DNA of 16,416 nucleotides. Source: Collinsella sp. GTDB taxonomy: Bacteria; Actinomycetota; Coriobacteriia; Coriobacteriales; Coriobacteriaceae. The stretch is taken from assembly GCA_019419645.1 (NCBI GenBank), contig DXZN01000048.1:1-16416 (forward strand), in the 5' to 3' direction. Each line of letters opens with the position of its first letter. The first letter of the stretch is position 1. The notes under the pieces were generated by a model. The model worked only from the letters and a program-made list of their open reading frames with translations, searched no databases and was not told the DNA's origin. This document shows, piece after piece, positions 1-7,415 of this stretch. Position numbers and translations under genes: made by a program.

Positions 1-669
1 CCCCATAGCCGCATGCTGCCGGATCTCGAGCTCGATGCTGTCGCGCAAGGCAGCGAGGCTGCGCGGCTCGACGATGCCCGTCGTGCCCAGGATGGAGATG
101 CCGCCCTCTATCCCCAGGTGCGGGTTGAAGGTCTTTTTGGCAAGGGCAACACCCTCGGGCACCGAAATCGTCACAGCAATATTTCCAGAAAAGCCGTGCG
201 CGGCGCACACCTCGCGCACGGCCGAAGTGATCATCGCGCGCGGCGTCGCGTTGATGGCGGCCGCCCCCACCGGCTGCTCGAGCCCGGGCAACGTCACGCG
301 CCCCACGCCCACGCCGCCATCGACGGAAATTTCCGATTCGCGCGCGGGCACGCCCTTGCCGCCCGCAGCACCCGTGCCCGACCCCGCATGTTCCACGCGC
401 GCGTACACGAGCACGCCGTCGGTCACATCGGCATCGTCGCCTGCGTCCTTTCGCACGGCGCACTGGGCGGACCCCTCGCCGATGCATGCGTCGACCACGT
501 TCGCCTCGACGGGCAGCCCGCCGGGGGTGACGATCGACACGCAGCCGACGGGCTTTCGTGACAAGAGCATCTCGCAGGCCGCCTTCGCCGCGAGCGTGGC
601 GCAGCTCCCCGTGGTATAGCCGCAGCGCAGGCGGGTCGTCCCCGTATATATGTAGTGCTCGAAGGCCAC
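1..669 (-). CDS. cbiD: Cobalt-precorrin-5B C1-methyltransferase CbiD, C-terminus cut by window edge
   Basis: Methylates C1 of the corrin ring in the anaerobic, early-cobalt-insertion branch of cobalamin synthesis, in the cytoplasm with SAM. Translating the minus strand from a GTG at 669 gives 223 residues with no stop before the window edge. The N-terminus carries the CbiD hallmark GYTTGSCA (residues 17-24), followed by a segment reading VSIVTPGGLPV; further on are the INATPR and FNPHLGI stretches. CbiD is normally about 370 residues, so some 60% is present. The GTG lies one base after the stop codon of cbiF, which argues for translational coupling; GGAAGG lies about 12 bases upstream. Family assignment is secure; the GTG start is an inference from that junction. 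Confidence 0.93.
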   Translation of the reverse strand, partial: MAFEHYIYTGTTRLRCGYTTGSCATLAAKAACEMLLSRKPVGCVSIVTPGGLPVEANVVDACIGEGSAQCAVRKDAGDDADVTDGVLVYARVEHAGSGTGAAGGKGVPARESEISVDGGVGVGRVTLPGLEQPVGAAAINATPRAMITSAVREVCAAHGFSGNIAVTISVPEGVALAKKTFNPHLGIEGGISILGTTGIVEPRSLAALRDSIELEIRQHAAMG

Positions 670-670
670 G

Positions 671-1462
671 TTAGCTGCTCGCCTTCCGATACCCCGTGGC
701 AAACGAAGGGTCGTAAAGCTTGCTGCGCTCGTACGACTCCGCTTGCGCGCCGTCGTGCGCAAGTCCGCCGCGAGCTCCGAGCACGCGGCCCACCACCACG
801 AGCGCCGTGCGGTCGATGCCCTCTCGCGCGCCCGCATCGGCGAGCGTGCCCACTGTGCAGCGCACCACGCGCTCCTCAGGCCAGGTCGCCTTGTACACGA
901 GCGCCGCCGGCTCGTCGGAGCTGCGGCCCGCGGCCAAAAGCTCGGCGGAAAGCTCGGCGAGCATACCCGAGCTCAGGAAGATGACCATAGTCGAGCCGCT
1001 TTCCGCCATGGTGCGCATGCCCTCGCCCGCGGGCATGGGGGTACGTCCAGAAAGCCGCGTGATCACGACCGACTGGCTGATTCCCGGCAGCGTGTATTCC
1101 TGGCGAAGCGCCGCCGCGGCACCGCAAAAGCTCGACACGCCGGGCACCACCTCGTAGTCCACGCCGCGCGCGTCGAGCGCGTCCATCTGCTCCTGGATGG
1201 CGCCGTACAGGCACGGGTCGCCCGTGTGCAGGCGCACCACTTCCTCGCCCCGCGCATCTGCCGCGCACATCACGTCGAGCACTTCCTCCAAGGTCATGTG
1301 CGCGCTGTCGTAGACGATGCAGGATTCCTTGCACTCGGCGAGCAGCTCGGGGTTCACAAGGCTTCCCGCCCAAACGACCACGTCGGCCGCGCGCAGAAGG
1401 CGCGCCCCGCGCAGCGTGATAAGGTCGGCGGCGCCCGAGCCTGCGCCAACGATATGAATCAT
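671..1462 (-). CDS. cbiF: Cobalt-precorrin-4 C11-methyltransferase (CbiF/CobM)
   Basis: SAM-dependent methyltransferase that methylates C11 of the corrin macrocycle, the step before CbiD acts. The 263 residues match the usual length of about 255. Visible tetrapyrrole-methylase features are the N-terminal glycine-rich VGAGSGAADLITLRG (residues 5-19), HTGDPCLYGA (79-88), EVVPGVSSF (104-112) and TRLSGRTPMP (135-144). I chose ATG 1462 because GGGAAGGGAAGG precedes it closely and the family motif VGAGxG follows within five residues; the frame stays open to 1606, but that extension has no family character. It forms an operon with cbiD, whose start follows by one base. It diverges from the riboswitch-led operon; no riboswitch is seen in its own leader. 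The pairing with cbiD indicates the anaerobic pathway, so I prefer cbiF to cobM as symbol. Confidence 0.93.
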   Translation of the reverse strand: MIHIVGAGSGAADLITLRGARLLRAADVVVWAGSLVNPELLAECKESCIVYDSAHMTLEEVLDVMCAADARGEEVVRLHTGDPCLYGAIQEQMDALDARGVDYEVVPGVSSFCGAAAALRQEYTLPGISQSVVITRLSGRTPMPAGEGMRTMAESGSTMVIFLSSGMLAELSAELLAAGRSSDEPAALVYKATWPEERVVRCTVGTLADAGAREGIDRTALVVVGRVLGARGGLAHDGAQAESYERSKLYDPSFATGYRKASS

Positions 1463-1593
1463 CCGAGCCTTCCCTTCCCGTTTCTCATCGCAACCGTTTA
1501 CGCCGCCATTCGCGCAGCGGGCAAAACACGGCGCCTGCGGCAGCAATCGGCGCAAATACGCAGGCAGGAGGCGCAATGCCGCCCGCCCTGGCT

Positions 1594-1622
1594 TTGACAC
1601 GTTCACAAGTGCCCACTATCAT
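1594..1622 (+). promoter_or_regulatory. Sigma-70 type promoter for the riboswitch-led operon
   Basis: A perfect -35 hexamer TTGACA (1594-1599) and a -10 TATCAT (1617-1622) are separated by 17 bases. Transcription would begin near 1629, about 30-40 bases before the cobalamin riboswitch. The -10 lies inside the 11-bp palindrome ACTATCATAGT (1615-1625), so a TATGAT is also presented to the opposite strand and could serve the divergent cbiF operon, although no good minus-strand -35 is visible. Confidence 0.75.
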
Positions 1623-1659
1623 AGTAAAAGTTTCGGCAACGAGCATATGACAATCGGAT

Positions 1660-1800
1660 AAAAGGAAATGACCGGCGCGGCGCCCGCACAGCCCGCGCTG
1701 GCTTGCGGAGGGAACCAGGTGGGAATCCTGGGCAAGGGACATTACTGTATAGGACGCGCGGGCGAACCGCCTCGCGCCCCAAGCCAGACTGCTTCGCCTT
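1660..1800 (+). promoter_or_regulatory. Cobalamin riboswitch
   Basis: The family core is readable. GGAGGGAACCAGGTGGGAAT and CCTGGGC (1707-1733) form the conserved stem with the AAxCxxGTGxGAAxCxxG pattern. GGGACATTACTGTATAGGAC (1736-1755) is the B12 box region, and AAGCCAGACTGC (1781-1792) matches the conserved 3' AGCCAG segment. The box reads ATTACTG where GCCACTG is usual, a known kind of variation but not the consensus. The element faces right and lies 120 bases before the cbiK start, so B12 is expected to repress the whole cbiK-to-ATPase operon. Outer limits are approximate. Confidence 0.9.
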
Positions 1801-1805
1801 TTCCT

Positions 1806-1904
1806 CACGGCATCGCCGTGGCGTTAGCTCCTTGTGAACCCCGAGGGGTGCGCTTTTCTTTCGCTTGTGCCGACAAGCAACTGTCGCCGGGGGACCGGCA
1901 AACC
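1806..1904 (+). promoter_or_regulatory. Probable expression platform of the cobalamin riboswitch
   Basis: Between the aptamer and the cbiK ribosome-binding site are several small hairpins: CACGGC/GCCGTG (1806-1820, 3-base loop), ACCC/GGGT (1838-1849) followed by the T-rich CTTTTCTTTC, GCTTGT/ACAAGC with a GCCG loop shortly after, and GCCGG/CCGGC just before the ribosome-binding site. The ACCC hairpin with its T-rich tail could be a weak terminator, while the last hairpin could act on translation. I cannot tell from sequence alone which one switches. Confidence 0.45.
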
Positions 1905-1920
1905 GAGGAAAGGAAAAACC

Positions 1921-2847
1921 ATGTCCGACCAGATGTCACGCCGCGGCTTCATGAGCGCCGCAGCAACCGGAGCCGTCGCGCTCGCCGGAGTCGCGCTCGC
2001 GGGCTGCTCCAACACCTCCGCAAGTTCCGAAAAATCGAGTGAAAAGGAGAAGGCCGTGAAGCCGGTCATCCTCGTCACGAGCTTCGGCACGAGCTACAAC
2101 GACTCGCGCCACATCACCATCGGCGCCATCGAAGACGCTATCCGCGAGAAGTACTGGCAGGACTACGACATCCGCCGCGCCTTCACCGCGCAGATCATCA
2201 TCGACAAGCTGAAGAAGCGCGACGGCATCACGATCGACAACATGACCGAGGCGCTCGACCGCTGCGTGGAAGACGGCGTGAAGGAAATCGTCGTGCAGCC
2301 GACGCATCTCATGGGTGGCCTGGAATACACCGACGTGAAAGACGAGCTCGACAAGTACGCCGACAAGTTCGACAAAATCTCGCTCGGCGACCCGCTGCTC
2401 ACCTCCGACGACGACTACAAGAAGGTGGCCGCAGCCATTAAGGAGAACATGGCGTCCTTCGACGACGGCAAGACGGCGCTGTGCCTCATGGGCCACGGCA
2501 CCGAAGCCGATTCCAACGCCGACTATGCCAAGATGCAGGAAGTGTTTAAGAACGAGGGCTTGACGCAGTTCTTCGTCGGCACCGTCGAGGCTGAACCGAC
2601 CTGCGAGGATGTTATCGCCGCCGCGAGCGCCGCAGGCTACAAGAAGGCCGTGCTCGCGCCGTTCATGGTGGTCGCGGGCGACCACGCGAACAACGACATG
2701 GCAGACGAGACCGACCCCGACAGCTGGGCTGCGAAGTTCGTGGCCGCCGGCTTCGAAGTGACGTGCCTGCTCCAGGGTCTGGGACAGAACGTCGCGGTCG
2801 ACGACATCTACGTCTCGCACGTGGACGACGCCATCGCCAAGCTGTAA
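1921..2847 (+). CDS. cbiK: Tat-exported lipoprotein sirohydrochlorin cobaltochelatase, CbiK family
   Basis: Class II chelatase family that inserts Co2+ into sirohydrochlorin. The 308-residue product starts with SRRGFM (residues 6-11), a twin-arginine motif, then a hydrophobic stretch and a lipobox ending LAGC (Cys29), so it should be exported folded and lipid-anchored on the outer face of the membrane. The enzyme part runs from about 47 to 308 and keeps the expected motifs: ILVTSFGTS (50-58), PTHLMGGLEY (127-136), CLMGHGTEADSNADY (188-202) and VAGDHANNDM (251-260). E135, H192 and H255 are spaced like the active-site Glu and His residues of Salmonella CbiK (about 56 and 62 apart). ATG 1921 follows GAGGAAAGG at good distance. 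A periplasmic CbiK is known in Desulfovibrio; here the protein is led by a cobalamin riboswitch and followed by an importer. Confidence 0.92.
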   Translation: MSDQMSRRGFMSAAATGAVALAGVALAGCSNTSASSEKSSEKEKAVKPVILVTSFGTSYNDSRHITIGAIEDAIREKYWQDYDIRRAFTAQIIIDKLKKRDGITIDNMTEALDRCVEDGVKEIVVQPTHLMGGLEYTDVKDELDKYADKFDKISLGDPLLTSDDDYKKVAAAIKENMASFDDGKTALCLMGHGTEADSNADYAKMQEVFKNEGLTQFFVGTVEAEPTCEDVIAAASAAGYKKAVLAPFMVVAGDHANNDMADETDPDSWAAKFVAAGFEVTCLLQGLGQNVAVDDIYVSHVDDAIAKL

Positions 2848-2856
2848 ACTCGCCGC

Positions 2857-2929
2857 GCACGGGGGCGCCGGTCGCGTCCCCGTGCAACGGGCATGCGCCT
2901 TCCCCGACTGACGGCGCATGCCCGTTGCA
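2857..2929 (+). promoter_or_regulatory. Pair of strong hairpins in the cbiK-lipoprotein gap
   Basis: A perfect 17-bp inverted repeat (2883-2899 with 2913-2929, 13-base loop, arm beginning TGCAACGGGCATG) lies just after cbiK. A second one, GCACGGGG with CCCCGTGC (2857-2864 with 2878-2885), shares three bases with the first, so both cannot form fully at once. There is no T-run after either, so this is not a standard intrinsic terminator. A role in mRNA processing or in protecting the 3' end of cbiK mRNA is a fair guess. Confidence 0.7.
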
Positions 2930-2991
2930 TTCGCATCCCGCCCGCCCACCGCACGGCGCGGGCGGTCGAAGCGATTGAAAGGAACCCCTCC

Positions 2992-3525
2992 ATGTTGAAG
3001 AAAACCCTCGTCTTCGCCCTGTCGGCGGCGCTTCTCGCGTTCTCGCTCGCCGGCTGCGCCGGAAATTCAAGCGACAGCGCAAAGGCAAGCAATACCGATT
3101 CCCAGGAAAAGACCGAGCAGGCGGCCGATGCGACCGAGGGCGCAAGCGCTGCCCCCATCACCGCCGACAAGGTGGCCGACGGCACCTATCCGATCACCGT
3201 AGATTCCAGCTCGAACATGTTCAGGATTGTGGACGCCCAGCTCATCGTGGAAAACGGCTCCATGCACTGCGTGATGACGCTTTCCGGCACGGGCTACGGC
3301 AAGCTCTTCATGGGCACGGGCGACGAGGCTGCCGCCGCGAGCGAGGCCGACTTCATCCCCTATGTGGAAAACGCGGAAGGCAAGTACACCTACGACGTGC
3401 CCGTTGATGCGCTCGACGAGGACACCGCCTGTGCCGCGTGGAGTATTAGAAAAGAGCAGTGGTACGACCGCACGCTCGTGTTCGAATCCGCCGGCGTCGA
3501 TCTACGCGCCGACGCACTGAAGTAA
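2992..3525 (+). CDS. Small lipoprotein with a domain shared with the adjacent binding protein
   Basis: A 177-residue product with a signal peptide and lipobox LAGC (Cys22), then a Ser/Ala/Glu-rich linker to about 57, then one domain (62-170). That domain aligns by eye with residues 51-145 of the next protein: a YxIxV or YxVxV strand, an ENG or KDG turn, GYGKL against NYDKM, a conserved PV..LDED, and a final aromatic-rich strand. The strand layout recalls NEAT heme-binding domains, with a WYDRTLVF end strand, but I cannot confirm that family. ATG 2992 is preceded by GAAAGGAAC; the frame is open upstream to 2893, but the signal peptide fixes the start. It sits outside the cell between the chelatase and the importer. 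A role in holding a tetrapyrrole, heme or cobalt is inferred from context only. Confidence 0.85.
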   Translation: MLKKTLVFALSAALLAFSLAGCAGNSSDSAKASNTDSQEKTEQAADATEGASAAPITADKVADGTYPITVDSSSNMFRIVDAQLIVENGSMHCVMTLSGTGYGKLFMGTGDEAAAASEADFIPYVENAEGKYTYDVPVDALDEDTACAAWSIRKEQWYDRTLVFESAGVDLRADALK

Positions 3526-3529
3526 CGCC

Positions 3530-5101
3530 ATGCGGTCGATTCTTCCCAAGGGGGAAAACAGGAAGCGCCGAAGCATCGCGGCGCGCGCGATCGCCTGCGT
3601 TCTCGTCGCCCTGCTCGCGCTTCCCTTCGCGGGGTGCAGTGCGAGCCCGAACGCGACCGGTGGCACGGCGGGCTCTCAGGAATACACTGTGAATGTCTCG
3701 CTTTCCGGCGGGTCAGGGCGCGCAAGCATCGCCTCACCCACCACAATTGTGAAGGATGGCGACACCTACACCGCGACCATCACCTGGTCGAGTTCGAACT
3801 ACGACAAGATGACCGTCGACGGCGTGGACTACGCGCCCGTAAACGACGGCGGCAACTCCACGTTCGAGATACCCGTCACGCTCGACGAGGACATCGCCGT
3901 GTCGGCCGAGACCGTCGCCATGTCGACGCCGCACACCATCGACTACACGATCCACTTCGACTCATCCACCATGAAGGAGAAATCGGGCGACGAAGCAAGC
4001 GGCGGCTCCCCTGTGGGAACGGCTTCAAGCGCCGCGGCCGACTTCCACAACGCCGATTTGGGCTGTGGCTGGGAGCCGACGGGGGCGCTTCAGCTTGAAT
4101 ACGCCGAGCACTTCACTGTCGACGAGTTCAAAGGCGGTCTGCGGCTTATCTGCGTTTCGAATGGGGAACGTTTCCTCGTGGTGCCGCAAGATGCGAAGGT
4201 ACCTGATGGGTTGAGCTCCGACATCGCGGTCATAAGGCGCCCCGCCGACAAGGTGTACCTCGTGTCGTCGGCGACGATGTGCCTGGTCGACGCGCTCGAT
4301 GCGAACGACAATATCATCATGTCGGGCACGAAGGCCGACGATTGCTCGGTCGTGGGCTTCAAAAGCGCGCTCGAAAGTGGGGCGATCGCCTACGGCGGCA
4401 AGTACAGCGCGCCCGACTACGAGCGAATATCGGCCTCGGGCTGCACACTCGCCATCGAGAACACCATGATCAACCACACGCCCGATGTGAAGGAAAAGCT
4501 GCAGAAGCTCGGGCTCGTCGTGCTCACCGAACAGTCGTCGAGCGAGCCCGAAGCACTCGGGCGCGTCGAGTGGATTAAGCTTTTCGGCGTTCTGTTCGAC
4601 AAGGAAGACGAGGCCGCGCACCTGTTCAACGAGCAGAAGGCCCGCGTCGAGCAAACGTCGGGGCTCGCGTCGTCAGGTAAAACCGTGGCGTATTTCTACA
4701 TTAACTCGAACGGGGCCGCCGTCACGCGGCGGGCGGGCGACTACGTGGCGCAGATGATCGAGCTTGCAGGCGGCAGCTATGCGCTCGATGACGCGCAGAC
4801 GGCGTCGACGTCAGGTTCGTCAGTAACGCTCGAAATGGAGCGCTTCTACGCGACGGCGAAGGATGCCGACATCATCGTCTACAACGGCACCATCGACGAA
4901 TCGGTTGCCACCTTGAACGACTTCGTAGGCAAAAACGCGCTATTGTCGCAGTTCAAAGCCGTGAAGAACGGCAACGTCTGGGTCACAAGCGCCGACATGT
5001 ACCAGCAGATGACTTCTACCGCCGACATTATCGACGAGCTGCACGGGGCGTTCACCGGCGATGACGCGAGCGACTTCCATTATCTGAGGAAGCTCGGTTA
5101 G
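3530..5101 (+). CDS. Substrate-binding lipoprotein of a corrinoid/iron-chelate type ABC importer, with an extra N-terminal domain
   Basis: A 523-residue exported protein. After a basic N-terminus and hydrophobic core comes LPFAGC (Cys36), a slightly unusual lipobox with Phe at -3. Residues 51-145 form the domain shared with the preceding lipoprotein; 146-172 is a Ser/Gly/Ala-rich linker; about 176-523 is a class III periplasmic-binding fold (BtuF/FepB type), with features such as EALGRVEWIKLFGVLFDKEDEA, followed by a helix-rich backbone and a C-terminal NVWVTSADMYQ. Usual members are about 300-350 residues, so the extra N-terminal domain is a true addition. It starts four bases after the previous stop with no clear Shine-Dalgarno, implying translational coupling. 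The ligand is not defined by sequence; riboswitch control suggests a corrinoid, a tetrapyrrole or chelated cobalt. Confidence 0.87.
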   Translation: MRSILPKGENRKRRSIAARAIACVLVALLALPFAGCSASPNATGGTAGSQEYTVNVSLSGGSGRASIASPTTIVKDGDTYTATITWSSSNYDKMTVDGVDYAPVNDGGNSTFEIPVTLDEDIAVSAETVAMSTPHTIDYTIHFDSSTMKEKSGDEASGGSPVGTASSAAADFHNADLGCGWEPTGALQLEYAEHFTVDEFKGGLRLICVSNGERFLVVPQDAKVPDGLSSDIAVIRRPADKVYLVSSATMCLVDALDANDNIIMSGTKADDCSVVGFKSALESGAIAYGGKYSAPDYERISASGCTLAIENTMINHTPDVKEKLQKLGLVVLTEQSSSEPEALGRVEWIKLFGVLFDKEDEAAHLFNEQKARVEQTSGLASSGKTVAYFYINSNGAAVTRRAGDYVAQMIELAGGSYALDDAQTASTSGSSVTLEMERFYATAKDADIIVYNGTIDESVATLNDFVGKNALLSQFKAVKNGNVWVTSADMYQQMTSTADIIDELHGAFTGDDASDFHYLRKLG

Positions 5102-5105
5102 CGCC

Positions 5106-6146
5106 ATGAGAAGCCGGCTTTCCATGGCATACGACGAATCGGGGCGCGCCGCGCGGTGTCGCGTCGTGACGGCGCTGCTCGCTGTTGCCCTCATCGTGCT
5201 CGTCGGGGCCAACCTGTGCATCGGGAGCGCGCTCGTGCCCGCAGACCACATCCCCGGCATCCTTTCGGGCGGCGCGGCCAATTCCATGGAAAGCCAGGTC
5301 ATCTGGGAGATTCGCCTGCCGCGCGTGCTTTCAGCCGTGCTTCTCGGCGGGGCACTTTCGCTTTCCGGGTTCCTGCTGCAGACGTTTTTCAACAACCCCA
5401 TCGCCGACCCGTTCATCTTGGGCGTCTCCTCGGGCGCAAAGTTCGTCGTCGCGCTTACGATGATCGTACTTCTAGGCGCGAACCAGGCCATGTCCTCGCC
5501 GGCCATGGTGGCCGCAGCGTTTCTGGGCTCGCTTATCACCATCGGCTTCGTGCTCCTCATCGCACGGCGCATAAGTTCCATGGCCATGCTCATCGTGGCG
5601 GGCGTCATGGTGGGATACATCTGCTCGGCGGCGACGAACTTCCTCATCGCCTTCGCCGACGACCAGTCCATCGTGAACCTGCACAACTGGTCTTTGGGTA
5701 GCTTCTCGGGTTCGAGCTGGGACGACATCGCGATCATCGCGGTCGTGGTGATCACCGTGAGCGCATGCGTATTCGCGATATCGAAGCCCCTTTCCGCCTT
5801 CCAGCTGGGAGAAGCCTACGCGAAAAGCGTCGGCGTGAACGTCGCACGCTTCCGCGTGGTGCTCGTCCTTCTAGCGAGCATGCTCTCCGCCTGCGTGACC
5901 GCGTTCGCTGGTCCGGTGTCGTTCGTAGGCATCGCGGTTCCGCATCTCGTGAAGTCGGCGCTAAAGTCGTCGAAGCCCATCCGCGTGATTCCTGCGTGCT
6001 TCTTGGGAGGCGCCATCTTCTGCGCGGGCTGCGATTTGATCGCGCGCACGCTGTTCTCTCCCGTCGAGCTTTCCATCAGCGCCGTCACCGCCATCTTCGG
6101 CGCTCCGGTGGTTATCGCGCTCATGTTGAAGAAGCGGGTGAGGTAG
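5106..6146 (+). CDS. BtuC/FecCD-family ABC importer permease
   Basis: Membrane subunit of a vitamin B12 or iron-siderophore type importer. The 346 residues, typical for the family, are mostly hydrophobic with about ten predicted membrane spans. Family signatures are EIRLPRVLSAVLLGGALSLSG (residues 68 onward), then NNPIADPFILGVSSGA (96-111) and, near the C-terminus, GPVSFVGIAVPHLVK (269-283), which lies at the ATPase contact region. It begins four bases after the stop of the binding protein and ends directly against the start of the ATPase gene, so the three form one transport unit. BtuC and FecCD substrates cannot be separated by sequence reading; the riboswitch favours a cobalamin-related substrate. 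Confidence 0.92.
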   Translation: MRSRLSMAYDESGRAARCRVVTALLAVALIVLVGANLCIGSALVPADHIPGILSGGAANSMESQVIWEIRLPRVLSAVLLGGALSLSGFLLQTFFNNPIADPFILGVSSGAKFVVALTMIVLLGANQAMSSPAMVAAAFLGSLITIGFVLLIARRISSMAMLIVAGVMVGYICSAATNFLIAFADDQSIVNLHNWSLGSFSGSSWDDIAIIAVVVITVSACVFAISKPLSAFQLGEAYAKSVGVNVARFRVVLVLLASMLSACVTAFAGPVSFVGIAVPHLVKSALKSSKPIRVIPACFLGGAIFCAGCDLIARTLFSPVELSISAVTAIFGAPVVIALMLKKRVR

Positions 6147-7415
6147 ATGGGGGAATTCGTGCCGCGGCCCAAAACGCTCGGAGGGGACATTCCATGCTTA
6201 GACAGTCCTGAGCTCGCACGAAAGCGCCAGAAGGCACTTTCGGCTCGTGCGGAACTGCGCGCGGAACGCCTCCTCCGAGCGGAGCCGAACCTCGAAACTA
6301 CGGTCGAAACGCAGGCTGACGGAGCGCCGCTTTTCCACATAAGCGACCTGTCGGCGGGCTACGACAAGAAGGTCGTAGTCGAAGGCGTCGATCTGGAGGT
6401 TCGCGCGGGCGACGTCGTGGCGCTCATCGGGCCGAACGGCTCGGGCAAGTCGACCATCTTGAAAACCATCACACGCCATCTGGCACCGCTTGCCGGCGCG
6501 GTCGAGCTCGACGGGCGGGAGATTTCCCGATGGAAGACGGCGGAGTTTGCAAGGAACCTTGCCGTTATGCTGACAGATCGCCCCCGGACCGAGCTCCTCA
6601 CCTGCCGCGATGTCGTAGAGGCAGGAAGGCACCCCTACACCGGGCGAATGGGCACACTCTCGCCCGACGACCATAGTCGGGTCGACGAGGCCATGAAAAC
6701 CGCACATGTGGAAGAGCTCGCCGAGCGCGACTTTATGCAGATAAGCGACGGGCAACGCCAGCGCGTCATGCTCGCACGCGCCATCGCGCAGGATCCGCGT
6801 GTGCTCGTGCTCGACGAGCCCACGTCGTATCTCGATATCCGCTACCAGATCGACCTGCTGCGAATACTTCGCCACCTTGCGAAATCGCGGAATGTGGCTG
6901 TCATCATGTCCATCCACGAACTCGAGCTCGCGCAGAAAAGCGCCGACAAGGTGATTTGCGTGAAGGACGGCCGGGTCTTCCGCGCCGGCGCACCCGAGGA
7001 CATATTCACGCGCGAGACGATTGGCGAGCTCTACGGCCTTCAGCATGGCACCTTCAACGAGCGCTTCGGCAGCGTGGAAATTGGGCGCCCGCACGGCGAT
7101 GCGAACACGTTCGTCATCGCCGGCGCAGGTACGGGGTCGGCTGTGTTTCGCCAGCTCGTCCGGCAGGGCAAGGCGTTCTACGCGGGCGTTCTGCACGAAG
7201 GGGACATCGACTGCGAGCTCGCGCGCGACCTGGCAGCGGAATGCGTGGCCGAGCGCGCCTTCGAGCCGATCGGGGATAAAACCATAGCCCGCGCCAAAGA
7301 GCTCCTCGTCCACTGCGCGCGCCTTATTGTGTGCCCCGCCGCCTTCGGCACCATAAACGCCCGCAACGCAGAGCTCGTCGAGTTCGCACGCTCGCATGGT
7401 ATCGAGGTCATGTGA
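6147..7415 (+). CDS. ABC importer ATPase (BtuD/FecE type) with N- and C-terminal extensions
   Basis: Cytoplasmic ATPase that powers the preceding permease. Of its 422 residues, about 62-300 form the nucleotide-binding domain: Walker A GPNGSGKST (95-103), an altered signature ISDGQRQRV (199-207, usually LSGGQ), Walker B VLVLDEP (219-225) and the switch His257 in SIHE. The first 60 residues are a charged Arg/Glu/Ala-rich extension. Residues 310-422 make a separate domain with a glycine-rich IAGAGTGS loop (324-331), then AFYAGVLHEGDIDCELARDL and a C-terminal LIVCPAAFGTINARN. Typical members have about 260 residues, so over a third is extra. Similar tails occur, as far as I recall, in other importer ATPases of anaerobes, but I cannot name the domain. 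The ATG abuts the previous TAG, so coupling is certain. Confidence 0.92.
   Translation: MGEFVPRPKTLGGDIPCLDSPELARKRQKALSARAELRAERLLRAEPNLETTVETQADGAPLFHISDLSAGYDKKVVVEGVDLEVRAGDVVALIGPNGSGKSTILKTITRHLAPLAGAVELDGREISRWKTAEFARNLAVMLTDRPRTELLTCRDVVEAGRHPYTGRMGTLSPDDHSRVDEAMKTAHVEELAERDFMQISDGQRQRVMLARAIAQDPRVLVLDEPTSYLDIRYQIDLLRILRHLAKSRNVAVIMSIHELELAQKSADKVICVKDGRVFRAGAPEDIFTRETIGELYGLQHGTFNERFGSVEIGRPHGDANTFVIAGAGTGSAVFRQLVRQGKAFYAGVLHEGDIDCELARDLAAECVAERAFEPIGDKTIARAKELLVHCARLIVCPAAFGTINARNAELVEFARSHGIEVM

Noticed and set aside
13..619. Two long overlapping plus-strand open frames
   Set aside because: They lie opposite cbiD, whose minus-strand translation has clear family motifs; their products are Arg/Ala/His-rich without recognisable domains.
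743..1597. Plus-strand open frame of 284 codons
   Set aside because: Antisense to cbiF; the composition is that of a high-GC shadow frame.
2857..2929. CRISPR-like array
   Set aside because: The repeats here are single inverted pairs, not regularly spaced direct repeats; no direct-repeat array occurs anywhere in the window.
1936..2949. Minus-strand open frame of 337 codons
   Set aside because: Antisense to cbiK, which has a signal peptide, lipobox and catalytic motifs; the antisense product is Val/Asp/His-rich with no family features.
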